DNA of 64,000 bases, taken from the NCBI GenBank assembly GCA_949318235.1, contig OX439127.1, positions 6,589,534-6,653,533 of the forward strand, read 5' to 3'. The stretch is from Ecdyonurus torrentis. Taxonomy: Eukaryota; Arthropoda; Insecta; Ephemeroptera; Heptageniidae. The notes under the pieces are model-generated. The model was not told the DNA's origin. It made no database searches and worked only from the letters and a program-made list of their open reading frames with translations. The translations under genes and the position numbers were made by a program. Positions 13,084-27,411 of the stretch are shown here, in pieces; the first letter of the stretch is position 1; each line of letters opens with the position of its first letter.

Positions 13084-13505
13084 AACGTTAAAAAAAAAAA
13101 AAAAAAAAAACAATATATTTTTATGGTTCAATAGTCATAATGCAATATAGCAAACGCTGCAGCATTTAACAAATTACGCTAAAAATTCGATAGCATGTTT
13201 ATTACGTATATAGTATTTTTTGTCCGTACTTCAATTTTGAAACGTTTTATGCTGGGGGGGGGGGGGGGGGGGGGGGAGAGAATAAATATTTAGAAAAACT
13301 ACCAGCAAATGTGAGATGTCAACCACAGCTGCATCCGCGCGTGTACAATGTCCACGTGGCGTGGTGTTCAGCAGCAATTTTTCAGGGATCCATATGGTTA
13401 GAAATCTTGGACCACTCACTTACTCTTTCAATCAAAAAAAAGTGATAGAAGTTGTGCAGAATTTGCGACAATATGAAAATGTAAACAATCACGAGCTTAG
13501 TTCAT

Positions 13506-13622
13506 CGGGACAGCTTAATTTATTTCACAATAATAATAAGTAACTTTATTAAGGCGTTGTGAGGGCTTGACAGCACTGTTTTACAAAACCTTGACCACAA
13601 CATCACAAGTAAACTTTACATA

Positions 13623-13625
<3 letters not shown>
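13506..13625 (-). mobile_element. LINE-like 3' tail remnant (copy A)
   Basis: The minus strand reads CGCCTTAATAAAGTTACTTA followed by TTATTATT, preceded by CAAGGTTTTGTAAAACAG. Duplicated at about 53240-53345. A long poly(A) on the plus strand follows (13627-13678 in copy A). Confidence 0.35.
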
Positions 13626-13681
<56 letters not shown>

Positions 13682-14274
13682 ATACAGATACAGCATTAAA
13701 ACAACACATAATATTATAACAAATTAAAATTTATATATTGCTAGAATTTCAATTTTATTATATAATTTTTTCCATATAAATTATGAGAGAAATATACAAA
13801 AAAAAATCTTTTTTTTTTTTGCTTATTTTAAATATATAATTATAAAACAAGAAAATTTAAATATACTATATGGTAGACATTGTTAGTTTATTAAAGTTTT
13901 GTAAATAATGAGCAAGTATATAAAATAAAATACAACCGGCAATTTTATTTCACATTCTAAAACAGAAAAGTAAGTAACTTTTAATCATTTTCTAAAATCG
14001 TAAAATGACGTCACTGGCAGCAACGTTATGCATTATGCATGTTAGCATAGGACTCCAAAGGACATCTATCCATGCATCACAAATTCCTTTTTAATAAATA
14101 TGTTGTAATCGCTTGCATTTTTTTTAGTCATCCTCATTCATATACACATACACGACGCATATAATTTTGTTTTACAAATTTCTTTCTTTCATGCTTCAAA
14201 TGTGAATACTTTATACTAAACAATCTTATCAACTTTTAATTATATTTTATATCCTTTTTACTACTGTATAAAGT

Positions 14275-14278
<4 letters not shown>

Positions 14279-14336
<58 letters not shown>
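14279..14336. repeat. (GA)n microsatellite (copy A)
   Basis: 29 units. The copy-B homologue near 54030-54050 has only about ten. Confidence 0.95.
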
Positions 14337-14339
<3 letters not shown>

Positions 14340-15510
14340 CAGGTTTGATGCTTGCTATAGCGAGTTGCGACTAACAGCGCTCACTTCAATCAGGCGCACA
14401 TAAGTCTGTAAGAGGTACAGTAATGCTCCAGCTTAATACATCATGAATTACGTCACTCTTATTATCAATATTTTTGCCCCATATTATAATTTTCTCGTTT
14501 TGCTTACATAAAATATTAGAATGCAATGTACACTCGACAACGATAATATATTTTACCAGTCAAAAACTCGCGCTAAATTTGCAATGTTGTTCTCATGAGA
14601 AAAACACGCACTGGATTTAAATGTTAAAATTTATTATCGCGGTCCTGTGCTAGCTCGGGTAGATGAAATGTAACACAGTAAAGTCTAATGGTCTGTGCAC
14701 AATAACACGTAAATTCACGTAACTTTCCCGTTATATTCCAAATGACATTGATTGATGAATCTTCACGTAGGAGTTGTGTGTATTTACGCGTCATTGTGAA
14801 CAGACCTTTATGGTGTATACGTGTTAACTGTCTTTACAGCATTTACTTTACTCGTCAAGTTGACGTGAAGTAAAAGCAGAATGTGTAACAAGAGCGAGAA
14901 TCAGCCTCTCAAAAAAATACGAAATAATAAGAAATGCAGAATGTCCATAGAATTTCTTTTATTATTATTATTGTAAGTTATTTTATATTGTGCCACAATT
15001 AAACTTTTATTAATAATTAATTATACACGAATACAGATTCATCGAACAAAATTTTAACTACTGTATATAAAGCTATTTATACTATAAAAACAACTAAAAA
15101 GATCCTCAAAATATTTCTTTTTTCCTTTTACAATAATAATAATAATAAAATAGTGATAAAGTTGTTCTATTTTAGCATCATTTATGTAATAATAACTTAA
15201 ATGCAGTATAAATAAATGACGTAATTTATTTGTGTACAAATTATTGTGACAATTGTATGCCTTCTCACTGGAAAGGATTTGTTCTGGCATAAACTGAAAC
15301 GATTATGGCATCATGATACTTACCTTACTTACCTTTTACAAATTGTTGTACAATGTATTGTAAAAATGATTAGACAGATGAAATATAATGAAAGTGTTGT
15401 GTTAACTTTATTTAATTAACATACAAATCCTCATTTTAAGAAACATATATTCACTTTTACCATCTTTCTTGTTTTACTGATATTTAGATCAGATACGTCT
15501 TATTTTCCCT

Positions 15511-15914
<404 letters not shown>

Positions 15915-16781
15915 CACGGACAGTAATAAATTCAGAGAGTTTAAGTGACACGAAAGAATAAATAAGGTAAATAAAGCTGCATTCATATCATTTCAGCATT
16001 TATTAGGCTAAATTAAAACTTCAAATAAGTAAATAATTATTCTGTTTAAAATAATATCTTTTCCCGATAGCACTATTATTATGCACTGCAGTATAAATTA
16101 TGCTGCATAGAACAAATGTTGTAGAAAATAGTTAAGCATAACTACTAATTTTATTCATGAATGATTTAAATATTGTGGCACGTTCTTAAAGTTTTGCTCA
16201 TAGACATCATCATGTGATCACAAGAAATGTTCAATTTTAATTAATAGGGCGATAGTGTTAAATTTTTTTATTGTGATTTGATCTAATATTTCTTTTATAA
16301 AAGCTCGTTCTGTAAACTACACACAAAAATTGACCCGGCTTCGAAAATGTTCCTTTGTTATAATAGCTGATTATGACGTCGTTACCTGTTTACTACGTTT
16401 ATACATATGGTCGATCATTGTTATTTCTTCGTTTAGAACTTTGAACTTGATAACATGAAAGAAACTCCACAAAAAAAGTTATATGCTCTTCATGCGACTC
16501 AATTTTGTTGCCTCAAAAAACAAGATCAACCATTGAATGTGTCGTATTTTGTTGGTCCCGATACTAGATATACTCCCGATATACTAGGTACTCCCGATCT
16601 AGACATATATTTAAATATTGATGTAGCTCTTATTTAGCAACATTTCTGCTACTATGACGTAATTATGAAGCACAAATTACGTAATTTATACTTTCCATGT
16701 GCATATTGAAAATAATCATAATAATATATAATAAGGAAAAAAATGTTTTATGTGTATATGGACACTCAACCTTCTATAATT

Positions 16782-16948
16782 CGATGCCGCTTTCTTAGAA
16801 AAAGGTCAACATGTCATCTGAAGTGACAGCATTGTTGCCAGATTTAATCTTCATTAATGGAGCTACAGTTGTCCTGCGAGGTTAAATCTGGCAATGCTGC
16901 TGTCACTTAAGATAACATGTTGACCATTTTTGAAAATAAGCGGCATCG
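16782..16948. mobile_element. Foldback MITE, about 167 bp (copy A)
   Basis: The arms pair from CGATGCCGCTTTCTTAGA through CCAGATTTA to its inverse TAAATCTGG...GCGGCATCG, with a loop at about 16850-16880. Copy B has it at 58016-58175. Confidence 0.75.
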
Positions 16949-17792
16949 CTTTGATGGGTATAGATTAAGACAAGGCTGACTGGCTGAGTGTACCTTCTAC
17001 ATGTGTATGTGCGCCTGATCAATGTGAAGCAGCAATCAATCAAGCTTTTTGTTAAAAAAAAAAACTAGTATGTTTTGATTGAGGCTAATAAAATACCGAG
17101 CTGGTATGGTCTTACATGCATTCTATGACGACGTAAAGCATTCGGGAGGTGCATAATGGATGTGATTGCACCGTCAAGCTTGCTCATAGTTTCCACGATT
17201 TCTCTAGGCAAATGCCAGGCTGTGTAATTAGGCCGTGGCTGGCCTACATTAGCAGTTTCTATTGTACCTGTTGATAAAACATTGTCTTGACGGGACTATA
17301 GAGAAGGACTAGCACGATAACACAAAATGGCAAGAAAAAAAGTTTTAAACTATTATGTCGTATAGCATATTTATTTTTGAATTTTTCATTTTAGCATCAT
17401 AAAGAATTTTGGCATAAATTAAGGAAGTTATTCTGTTTGTTCACAAAGACAAAAGTGTAATTACAAATTATATTTGTCACATTTTATATAATTTAATGTT
17501 CACTCGATTATAAAAATAAATATAGTATAGATTTCGCATAAGAATAGTATTGCAAAATTTGCAACATACGTTATTAATACAGTTTGCGTCCTCTAGTGTT
17601 AAAATATGACAGCAAAAGCATGTGTATAAAGCAAATTTAATAAGTAATAAAACGGAACATAGTTTCTTTTTTTTTCTCACTCTTTCTTTCTTTTCTATCT
17701 ATGCTGAGCGTGGAGCCTGCGTGGAGCTCCACTCAACAATAAAGACAACCTCTTGTTGAGTTATGTCCTTCCAATATATCTCGCAGTAATAT

Positions 17793-18125
17793 TCATTCAT
17801 TCATTCATTTAGTAATTCATTCATTCATTTTAAAGATTGACGCCGTGACTCAATAACATGGACCGAATAGGAAAATGATTCATTTTGCCAGTGTAAGAAT
17901 ACTAACGTAAGCAATATTTTTAAGAGCTTTAAATTAATTAAAAGCTTTAATTAGTATATGTCAAGAATGTGAAAAAAATACTAATAATCTAATAAAACAA
18001 AATTAACCAATGTCTCAAAGAAAATAGTCTAAGCTAAATGTCCTAAGCTGAGTAATGGTATTCATTACTCCAGTATGGTGTAAAAACACATTAAATATGA
18101 CGTCATTTGCATACACCATGTACAG
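17793..18125. mobile_element. TAGGGTGTATGC-family MITE, degraded (copy A)
   Basis: Shares CTCAATAACATGG, CATTTTGCCA and GACGTCATTTGCATACACC with the family. Its 5' end has turned into short ATTC repeats. The copy-B counterpart is 59834-60123. Confidence 0.65.
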
Positions 18126-19298
18126 TATGATATGTCTGTATGTACATAATGTACGCGTTTATCAATTGTTTTCTAGGTGAAGTGACATGATAATGTTACA
18201 ATAATTGTGCCACAAATTGAATAAAAGGCTAAAGAAACAAACCTTACCTTAATTTATAGATTCTTTTATAAAAGAAATAAAAAAAATTAAATATATATAT
18301 ATAACAAATAATAATAATAAAAATTTGATAAGTTATTTAAATTATTATATTTTTTTATGCATTTCTATGTTATACATTACATGTTTCTGTATAGGATGCA
18401 GTGTAATTATTACCTGGGATGAAAGATAAATGTAATATATTATATATTTTTATTGGTATTATTTTTCAAAATACAAAGAAAGTGATAAAAACACTTTCTA
18501 ATAAATGTTGTTACTATTAATTAATAATTATGTCATTATGATAAATATTATTATAAGACAATACTTTTAAGTTAAAACATGGCAAGGTCAGTTAATATTA
18601 AATTCAAAATGGCTTAAAATATGGAAAATATAGTCAAAGTAATCATTAATATCTTTAAAAAAATGGAATCAATAAAAGATAAAGCAATATCAATATGTGC
18701 AATACATAAAAATTGTAGTTGTATTTGTTTCTTTTTTGATCTCATGTGACTTAAATAGACCAATAGATTACATTTGTATATTATTTTGATTTTTTTTAGT
18801 AATTTTTTGTGATCACTTGTGTGTTATTGACAAGTACAATAATCAATTATCATCATATTCAATATTGAGTGGTCCATTTTTTTAACGTAACATGTATTTA
18901 TTTTTACTATTTATCTAAAGCTGTAAGTAATCAATATTAAATCCAATATCACATATTCGAATTATATACAAGCTTTTTTTCAATGTTCTTATGGAAACGC
19001 TCTTATTATCTTAAAACTAAAATTTAAAATAAAAGTCAGAATATTCTGACGTCGTATTTCAATTTTTAAAATAAAAATTTATATACTTTAGGTAAGAGAG
19101 AGAGCGAGTGACACAGAGAGAAAGAGAAAGAGACAGGAGACAGAGAGAGAGAGAGTGTGTGTGTGGGAGGGGGGAAAGAATATGACAATTAATGTCTGAT
19201 TTCAAAATTTTGCATTGCCCCTCCCCTCTTATATATTTTTTAATACATACAAATAAAAATAATCTGCATAGCTTCTCTATCGCTTCAAAATGTATCAT

Positions 19299-19386
19299 GT
19301 GAAATTATCATGAGCTCGCCAAACGTTCCATCTACATAGGATTTACAGTGTCAGATGGAACGTTTGGCGCACTCGTGATAATTTCA
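19299..19386. mobile_element. 88-bp foldback element
   Basis: Two 35-nt arms (CCAAACGTTCCATCT / AGATGGAACGTTTGG at their inner ends) separated by about 18 nt. A decayed relative of one arm appears at about 61918-61945. Confidence 0.65.
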
Positions 19387-20272
19387 CTTGTAACGATTTG
19401 CCGCGATATATAGAGACAATAGTTAACGCTGCAATAAACAGATTCTATATTGTAGAAGCGCAGGTTTTGTTATTTTGTTATATAACATAAGTGTAATTAC
19501 GCAAAAGAAATGACTAAAGAGTTACTATTTTTTAAATAAATTTGTTAGATATGCAAAGTTTTTTAAGATGTAAAGAGCTAACTATTTACTACTGAATAAA
19601 TAATGTTTACTTATTATAATATATATACTTATAATATGTTACAAATTACTGTATTTTTTTTACGCATGTTGCGCAAAATAGTTTTATCTTATGTTGTAAG
19701 CTGGCATGTATATTTTTAATTCTGTATTTAATATATTATAATTTCATGTTCACTATTATTATTTATTTTTAGGGTTTAAATCAAGCTTTATAGTGATTTT
19801 AATGAGTTAAATAAATACATGTTAAAAATAAGACTGCACTACGCAAAAAAAAGAGAGAGAGAGAGAGAGGGAGAGAGTAATATATGCCACCATCCTTTTT
19901 CCAATTCATCATAAAAAAAGAGATGCACAAATTGAATTGACAATTGTCAATTTTGAAACAATTATAAGTTATGCTGATTTAGTTTCTTGCTCTTGTTTAG
20001 GTATTTTTATTATATTATGCATTTTTTATGAACTCGTTAAAGATAGTGAATCTCTCCAAAACAGCAGCTTTAAGATATATATTTTTAATGAAAAAAAATT
20101 ATTGTTTTAGATACTCAATTAAAAAAATATTTATAGCATATTAATACGATTTTTTTTTTTATTATTATGGTAAATTGTTTATTCCGATTTTTACACCAGT
20201 TTGTCTTTCAATTAAAATTGAAAAAAGAAATTAAAAAAAATCATTTCTGCAATGAAGATTATCCTGGTATGC

Positions 20273-20330
<58 letters not shown>

Positions 20331-20540
20331 CCTCAATAATCTACGTTGCAAATAATTATGTTTTAGACATTAGACATTATTGCACATCACTTATTTATTT
20401 TACATTTTTTAATAGATTGCTAATATAATAACTCTTTTATACTAAAAGTAAAAATATAATCTAAGGCAACGTGTATCAGCAAAAATAAAATATAATTGAT
20501 AAAAAAAGTAATTAATAATTAAAAATATGTAAACTTACAT

Positions 20541-20884
20541 TAAGGAATAGACCAGAGAAAAACATAAGCATTTATAACACAAAACATTTGATGGGATTTA
20601 CATAAATAACATTAATTTGTCTCAAAACCCAACTGTAGCCCCGTAGCAGTGATCAGAAATTTAGATTTATGCAACCCGCACAGCATTTTTGCATACTAAT
20701 TTTTGCATGTTTCTGACGTCATAAACATGAATTTTCACGCAAACTGCATACTTTACAGTTTTTTCACGTTTTCTCGTGGGGCTACATTAACATTCTGATA
20801 AAAATTGTCAACAGTTTTGCAGATCCCATTTCGTGTTTATTCATTAAAAAGCACATGTTGTTTTATGTGGTCTATAGCTTTAGT
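20541..20884. mobile_element. Dispersed non-autonomous element, ATAGACCA ends, inverted copy
   Basis: Reverse-oriented relative of 12735-13083, about 90% similar by eye. It lies in the copy-free spacer, so it is an independent insertion. Confidence 0.75.
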
Positions 20885-21032
20885 ATTTTATCACCAACAA
20901 GAATACAATCAAAATAGAAGAAAATGTAGTTAAAAATTCCAATAGTTTGCAGCAGACATTTATTATAATGTTTTACGATGCACGTGCTGTCTAGACGATG
21001 ATTAGTCACGCATACACAGTCATAAAATCTTA

Positions 21033-21338
21033 AAGTGACTCTCCAGACCAGACAACATACCCTTTTATTTCAATAAACACTTAATGGGAATTCCCAAAAA
21101 TAGAGTTATTTTCTCCAAGAACCCAATGCTTTAAACGTAAAAGAAAATTTTCAACTTATGCAACCCGCAACACTTTTTCTAATAACATCACTAGCCATGA
21201 CGTCAGAAATAGTGTGTTTTTGCCTACTTTACAATTTTTAGAGCTCTTTTACATTTGGGTAGTAATGAAATTTGATAATGTTTCACTTTGTATTAAAAGA
21301 AATAAAAGTGCATGTTGTTAGGCCTGGAGAGTAGCTTA
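21033..21338. mobile_element. Diverged relative with CTCTCCAG ends
   Basis: Ends CTCTCCAGACCAGACAACAT and the inverse of ATGTTGTTAGGCCTGGAGAG. It shares GCAACCCGCA and TGACGTCAGAAA with the 20541 element and has the same layout. Confidence 0.6.
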
Positions 21339-21770
21339 TTTAACTTTTAAAAACTTACAATTTTAAAAACTTTTAAATAATAAGTTTCAAAGTATACAAT
21401 TACTCAAGTAAAACTCATGTAATGTAAAAATTTAACGTTTTTTTTTACACTCAACAATATTCTAAATAACAAATTTAATTGATTTGATTTAACCATTATT
21501 TATAATATTGTATATTAGACAGTACGAGATCTAACATTCTTATCTATATCTCAATTAAAACGTTAATTATTTGATAAAATGCTTTTTGATTATAATTAGC
21601 CGAGGAAGATAAATAATAGTGAGTGTTGATAGATTTACGTGTGAGACTTGCGATGTCTGGACATTGCTTTACTTCAATGATATGTTACATGATGTGATGC
21701 AAACAATTAGGCTGCTTCGTTTGTTTTAAAACCTCACCTTGTTTATTTCTAAAAAAAAATACTATAATCA

Positions 21771-21804
<34 letters not shown>

Positions 21805-21926
21805 GATGGTTTAGTACTCTCAAAAAAGCAAAATAAAAAAATCTATGCTCTAATTTCTTTTGATCTTGTTTATTTGTTGTAAAACTTTTAAATAATATAA
21901 TTACATATATATTGTTTATAGTGGTT

Positions 21927-21988
<62 letters not shown>

Positions 21989-22274
21989 ATCCTCGTGTCT
22001 CTGTCTTTCTGTCAAAAGAAAAAATATATTATTTTTCTTAATACTTTTTATTATTATTACTTCTTTTTTATTATTATTAATTCCATTTTATTTTTGTCAT
22101 GTAGAAAAAAATAACAGAAAGAGAGAGAAAAAATCAAGTAAAAACGGTGCTTTCTTTAAAAAAAAAAATAAAAAAAGGGGCCAGTACTACCAGATAAAGA
22201 AAAAAATTATGTAGAACTCGTCCTTTGTTTTACTTTATTTTTGTAATTTGTGATTTAAAAATATTTTAACGTGT

Positions 22275-22318
<44 letters not shown>

Positions 22319-22938
22319 TTATGCCTCTCTTATCCTGTCAACAGCAACAAAAACAACAACAACAACAAAACAAAGTCGACAAAGTTGCATTGGTGAGAGT
22401 AATCCTGTAGTCCACGTGGAGTTAAAGAATCGTCAATAAAGCTCATAATAACAAGCATTACATTGCTAGAAAAGACCCTCAGTAAAATAAGATTTTTAGC
22501 GTACAGTTATTGGTGATTGAAGTTTTATGCAATACAGATTGTATAACAGTCAGAGGCTTTGTGTTAAATTTTGTCTGAGAAATCTCAAACTTAAACTTTC
22601 CCACCACATATATCACTGCTGATTATTATTATTATTTTTAATTATTATCTTTTTTTCAAGAGTGCAAATTACAAACATATCATATAATATTGAAAATAGT
22701 TGAGAAGCTTTTTATTTTATTGTAGAAAATCAAACTAGGAAAGTTTCATAACTTTACAAACTTTGATGGTATAGCTCTAAGACAAGTTATCATTTTTAAA
22801 AACCATATATGTACCAGAACTAACAATAGACAACTTACATACCTTTTTTAATGTTTTTGATAGCTATTTAGGTAAAATAAATAAAATTGGTGTATATAAA
22901 ACTTCTTAAAAAATGCTTCTTCATAATTAAAATAAGTC

Positions 22939-23136
22939 TTAAAATGCAAGTTTCATTAGTAATATAAGGACGGTAACCATTACACCGACAGACTGTTCAC
23001 TTTTATAATTTATTTTATTAACATTATTGTTAAAATCGTTCTGAAGAGTTCGCAGCAATTGGACAATTTTATTTCCAAGCGACCAAATTTTTAAAGCAGC
23101 TGATATTTTCTCCAACAGCCTTTTAAAAAACTTGCG
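22939..23136 (-). other. Possible orphan exon of unknown type
   Basis: An acceptor TTTTTGCAG ends at 23137 and is followed by a 65-codon frame to TAA. Base composition is less AT-biased than nearby DNA, and the peptide is basic with a hydrophobic end (VMVTVLILLMKLAF). Just upstream, in phase across a possible 90-nt intron, is an open KLVKHIISFITKDNQ segment ending before GTGATT. I do not recognise the family. It could be chance. Confidence 0.2.
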
Positions 23137-23384
23137 CTGCAAAAAGATAGCATTTTTAAAGAAATTTTATATCTATTAATATTACTTCAATTTTATAAAG
23201 AATTATTGAAGGCTGTAAAAAATCACCTGGTTGTCTTTTGTAATAAAGCTGATGATATGTTTTACCAATTTGCCTTCAAAAATGCTAAATTTGCAATATT
23301 ATTCTTGTAAAGAAAACACTCGTTGAGCTTAAATTATAACATATTTTCTAAGTCAAGTGTACTGTGTGCATAAACGTACATGAA

Positions 23385-23600
23385 TGAAAATAACTGCGTA
23401 ATAATTATGCTAGCTAATTTTCAGCACAATTTGATCAATACAGTAAAATTGATGCTATACTGCATAATAGTTATGATATATAGCAAAAATATTATGTTGC
23501 ATAGGAAATTTATTTATGTAGTTCTAATTTAGCATAATTGATGCTATAATGACATAAATGCAGCATAAATATGTGATTTATTCTTCCGTGTATATTCGTA
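23385..23600. mobile_element. GCATAAATTATGC-type MITE
   Basis: Inverted relative: TAATTATGCTAGCTAATTTTC at one end, GACATAAATGCAGCATAAAT near the other, and CTTCCGTGTA at the terminus. Confidence 0.6.
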
Positions 23601-24271
23601 CATAAGAAGAAGAAAAAGATTCTTTTAAGATAACTAAATCACAAAATAATTCACGTGAGACTAATTGACCTGTGTTTACTAAGCAATCACGTAATATTTC
23701 TCATTATTAATGTTTTTTTTAAATAATATATATTTGGAACTTTTTCGATAATTTTTTTATCTTCTTTTTTCAAGACATTTAAATACGAACAAAAAGAATA
23801 TGATTATGAAAATAGTTTTGTTTGTTTTATATAATTCTTAAACCTAAAAGTAGAAAAGTAGTTTCAATTTTAAGAATAAGAAAAAAGAAATTTATCGATA
23901 TTGCTAATGTAATTTTGAATGCAATAATTTATTTTATAATAAATAGTAATAATAATTATAATTTAATAATTTTAAACTTTATATACTTGTATCAATTTCA
24001 TATGTAAAAATAATTAACCTCTGCATGCAAGAAGAATTTTTTGTAATGAATTTACTAAATAATTGTTTAAAATAATTTATATCATTCACTTTATTCGTAT
24101 ATAGCACCAACTACTGTATGATAAGTGGGATTTTTTTGTTGTAAGTTATTGTAATTAATATTTATTTATATATTTTTTCCTTATTAATTTTTTAAATCAT
24201 CATGCAAGTCGATAAAAAATTATAAAATAATGCAGCAAGGCAGAAGAATGTAATAAAATTACACGTATATA

Positions 24272-25186
24272 CAGGGTCGGCCTGGCCAGGTCCGCTAGTC
24301 CGCGATTGCGGACCGGGCCCCCCCTCGGCGCGGGCCCTTGCCGTGCCTACAACACTCCAATTAAAAAAAGAAAAGGAAAAAAAAAAAAAAAAAAAAAAAA
24401 GAAGAAGAAGAAAAAGAAAATTAAAAGGACAATTTCAGACTGATAAATTTTCTTTTTCTTTCAAAAGACGATAAGAAATTACATCCAATCTTAAAATTCT
24501 ATCCACTTTTAATTTTTAAAAAAATTGCACTCCTTAGTGAACTCTAGTCTAGTGGTCAATTAGCAATTGTTTTGTTATTGTCCACCTCCTTCATATAATT
24601 TGTCCCCCTTTATATTGGTAAAAATAATAAAAAAAAGTGATTTTTTGATTGATCGGCGGGGAAGAAATGTGACTTGGTGCGGCAAGTGTGTCAGTGTGAC
24701 AATACTAATTAGTAAAGATAAATTTATAATTAAATTATCGCTCCTAAATGTTTTCTAAACCAGAATATAAATTATATAAACACAATACTGGTGCACTGAA
24801 ACGTACTCAGTCCGCTAGAAAAGAATTGGATAAGTGTGGAAATGATCCTAAACAAAGAAAGCTGTCGTTCTCCGCGTTTAAATAAAATAGTTGATTTTAT
24901 TCAATTGTATTTTTTTAATTTAAGCTTTTTTGTTAACACCATATTTTTCTCCATTATCTTAGCTCATTTAAAAACATTATAATGATTTTATTTGTAGTGT
25001 GCATGTCATAAAAATCTCATACAAAAGTGAAGTATTTTAAGTAAATTCCTAATTAAAAGGGGGCGTGGCCTCAAAAAATTTTCGCCTGCGGCGCATTTTT
25101 TGGGGGCTTCGCCCCCAAACCCCCCTTTGTTCGCGGGCCCTTTTGTAATCTCGCGGACCGGGCCTTTTCCTCCCAGGCCGACCCTG
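24272..25186. mobile_element. hAT-like element, 915 bp, with perfect 8-bp target duplication
   Basis: Terminal inverted repeats of 14 bp (CAGGGTCGGCCTGG), flanked by CGTATATA on both sides (24264-24271, 25187-25194). The subterminal regions are strongly GC-rich (GGACCGGGCC, GGGGGCGTGG) against an AT-rich interior. The 8-bp duplication and CAGGG ends are hAT features. A short interior frame ending about 24884 has a KQRKLSFSAF-type C terminus. It might be a remnant of the N-terminal part of a hAT transposase, but this is weak. No full transposase is present. Confidence 0.85.
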
Positions 25187-25780
25187 CGTATATAGAAAAG
25201 TAACTATATACGCAATAATAATGCTAATGCCGCAGTATTTATGCATAACAACATATTTTATGCAATATTGTAAAGTCATTATTTTTAAACTATACACAGT
25301 CCAGATGTTCAGCATAAATCGATAAAAATATACTTAAAAGTAGAGGGTGAATGACTTGAACCGGAAATCAATAAAAGAGGAACTATATATTTTCACAATA
25401 ATTCTTCGTACATTCTTTGTGTCCCGCAAAACAAACACTATATTTTCAAATGAAATCGGGTATAAATATAAAAAATGCTTTGTTTTTCCAAAAAAAAAGT
25501 TTCATTAATATTTATGTTTATAAAAAAAAAAAAGTTTCTAATTTGACTAAAATTTGTCGTTATAATTTGAATGTCCTGTTTAGCATGTAATCTTTAAAGT
25601 GGAATAACTCAAAAACTTTGATCGTGTTAGCACATGTTTGACATAGCTTAACTTTTAAGAACCATTTTTACTTCACTTTGCTTTAATATTATGATTTATA
25701 CGACTTTAGTTTGCGAGATATCAGCCAGTCACCTATTTCCTCAGAGCAAAAAATTATATCATATTATTATTATATTCTAA

Positions 25781-25913
<133 letters not shown>

Positions 25914-26199
25914 TTTCTACCACTAACAAGTTTAACTGTACATTGAATTTATTTAATTTTGAAGAGCTTTCAATCAAAGGTTCATTGTCAAGACTATATG
26001 TATTATCAGTAATTATATTTAATCAATATTTTTATTTTCTATTTCATATCCTGTAAGTTAGATAATTTTGTGGTCATTTTGCAGGTTGCCTATAGCATAA
26101 CTTTCAAGGAGCATAATTATTTCATATTGCGCAATAAAGAATTAAATAGGGGAGGAAAAAAGTTAAAAAAAAAAAAAGCCAAACTGACAAAAAAAAAAT

Positions 26200-26510
26200 C
26201 GAGAGGCAATGTTAACTTGGCCGACCATCCTGACTGAGTGCTTCCTCGGTTTCTTTAGTCTGTTATGGCAAATGCCGGGATGTTTGCTATTGACCGTGGC
26301 CGACCTGTTTTGGATGAACTCGCACTCAGTCAGGATGGTCAGCAAAATCTCTCCAAGGTAGATCCTCGCCATCGCCAGGCTTACGTAAAAGCCTGGACGG
26401 TGACTGGGATTAAACCTATAACCTGTTGCATGCAAGTCAGTCACGTGAACCACTATAGACCTGGAGTGAGACGTACACCCTCGATCTACACTCACAAAAC
26501 AATCGTAAAA
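26200..26510 (-). mobile_element. SINE-like element with tRNA-related head and palindrome
   Basis: On the minus strand, TAGTGGTTCACGTGACTG followed by AGGTTTAATCCC resembles pol III A and B boxes. A CATCCTGACTGAGTGC palindrome flanks the body (26223-26341). The body motif (TTTCTTTAGTCTGTTATGGC, AAATGCCGGG) recurs at 17125-17260, 58525-58640 and 62850-62985. Confidence 0.45.
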
Positions 26511-26556
26511 ACTTGCAAAATTTCAAGTAGGTTCTGAGAAAACGATAATTGCAATA

Positions 26557-26892
26557 TGAGGCGCGCCCCCACCCCCAAGGGTGAAACATTTTTAGAAACC
26601 TGAATACCTGTCCTATTATTTTAAAATTTTACTTGATCCACCTACAGCTTTTTTCAGCTGTTATGTCATTTTTTACAAAAAAGAGTGTTCAATGCCTGCA
26701 AAATTCCTATATAACTAAATTGAATGAGAAGCGCACCCTCCACCCCCAAGATGAGGACAGTTTTAGAAAGCTGACAACCTGTTCGAGACCTTCCCGTCAT
26801 TACATCAACCACTTTTACCTTATTAGGGCAGTTATGCCATTTTTGGCAAAAAGTGACTTCAACACATGCATAGGCTCATGCATGGCAAAAAG
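26557..26892. repeat. Two diverged tandem 168-bp units
   Basis: Each unit begins GAGNNGCGC and CACCCCCAAG, then TTTTAGAAA, a TTATGNCATTTTT motif and a CAAAAA(A/G)TG motif. A partial third unit lies at about 27462-27570. Origin unknown. Confidence 0.6.
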
Positions 26893-27378
26893 CCCATAAC
26901 TACTAGAACCGTACGTCTAAACAAAAAGTACTAAATACAAAAACTGCAGCTCCATCACGGTTCTAGCTATTGGTGAAATTGTTAGGGCTAATTTCAATGC
27001 ACCTTACGAGTTACAGTTAATTACGTGTTAAGGGTTGGTATTAGGACGGTGGATTTCTAACTTTAAATTAACAAAAAAATCGTTCTATTGGAATATCAAG
27101 TCAGTTTTCCAATAGCGTTATTAGTTTGGCCTGCGTGTGCTCAACCTAGAGTATGTTGAGTGAGACATTGCTAACACAGCACGCAAGTACAGTTCAAAAG
27201 AACACATCACCGTGGCAGCACTATGCAGTAATGGCAATATCTATATACTTATTTTGAAATGTATAAGTTTTTACTTAGAAGCGCTACCGTAAATGAAAAA
27301 TGTCAAATAGAAAAATTATAGCCCCATAACGACTCTATGCATCTCTAAATAAAACTACCACTTTAAGCTTAATTCTTG

Positions 27379-27411
<33 letters not shown>

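Larger units (their letters stand above)
18241..24263. other. Spacer between copies, no supported genes
   Basis: Unique AT-rich DNA holding the foldback at 19299, GA/CT arrays (19095-19160, 20277-20330, 21930-21984, 22278-22315), the elements at 20541 and 21033, poly(A) at 21772-21803, the possible exon at 22939 and the MITE at 23385. Nothing else is recognisable. Confidence 0.7.

Noticed and set aside
26163..26537. Overlapping frames of 110 and 90 residues on opposite strands
   Set aside because: They lie on the SINE-like palindrome. Mirror open frames are expected there, and no domain is visible.
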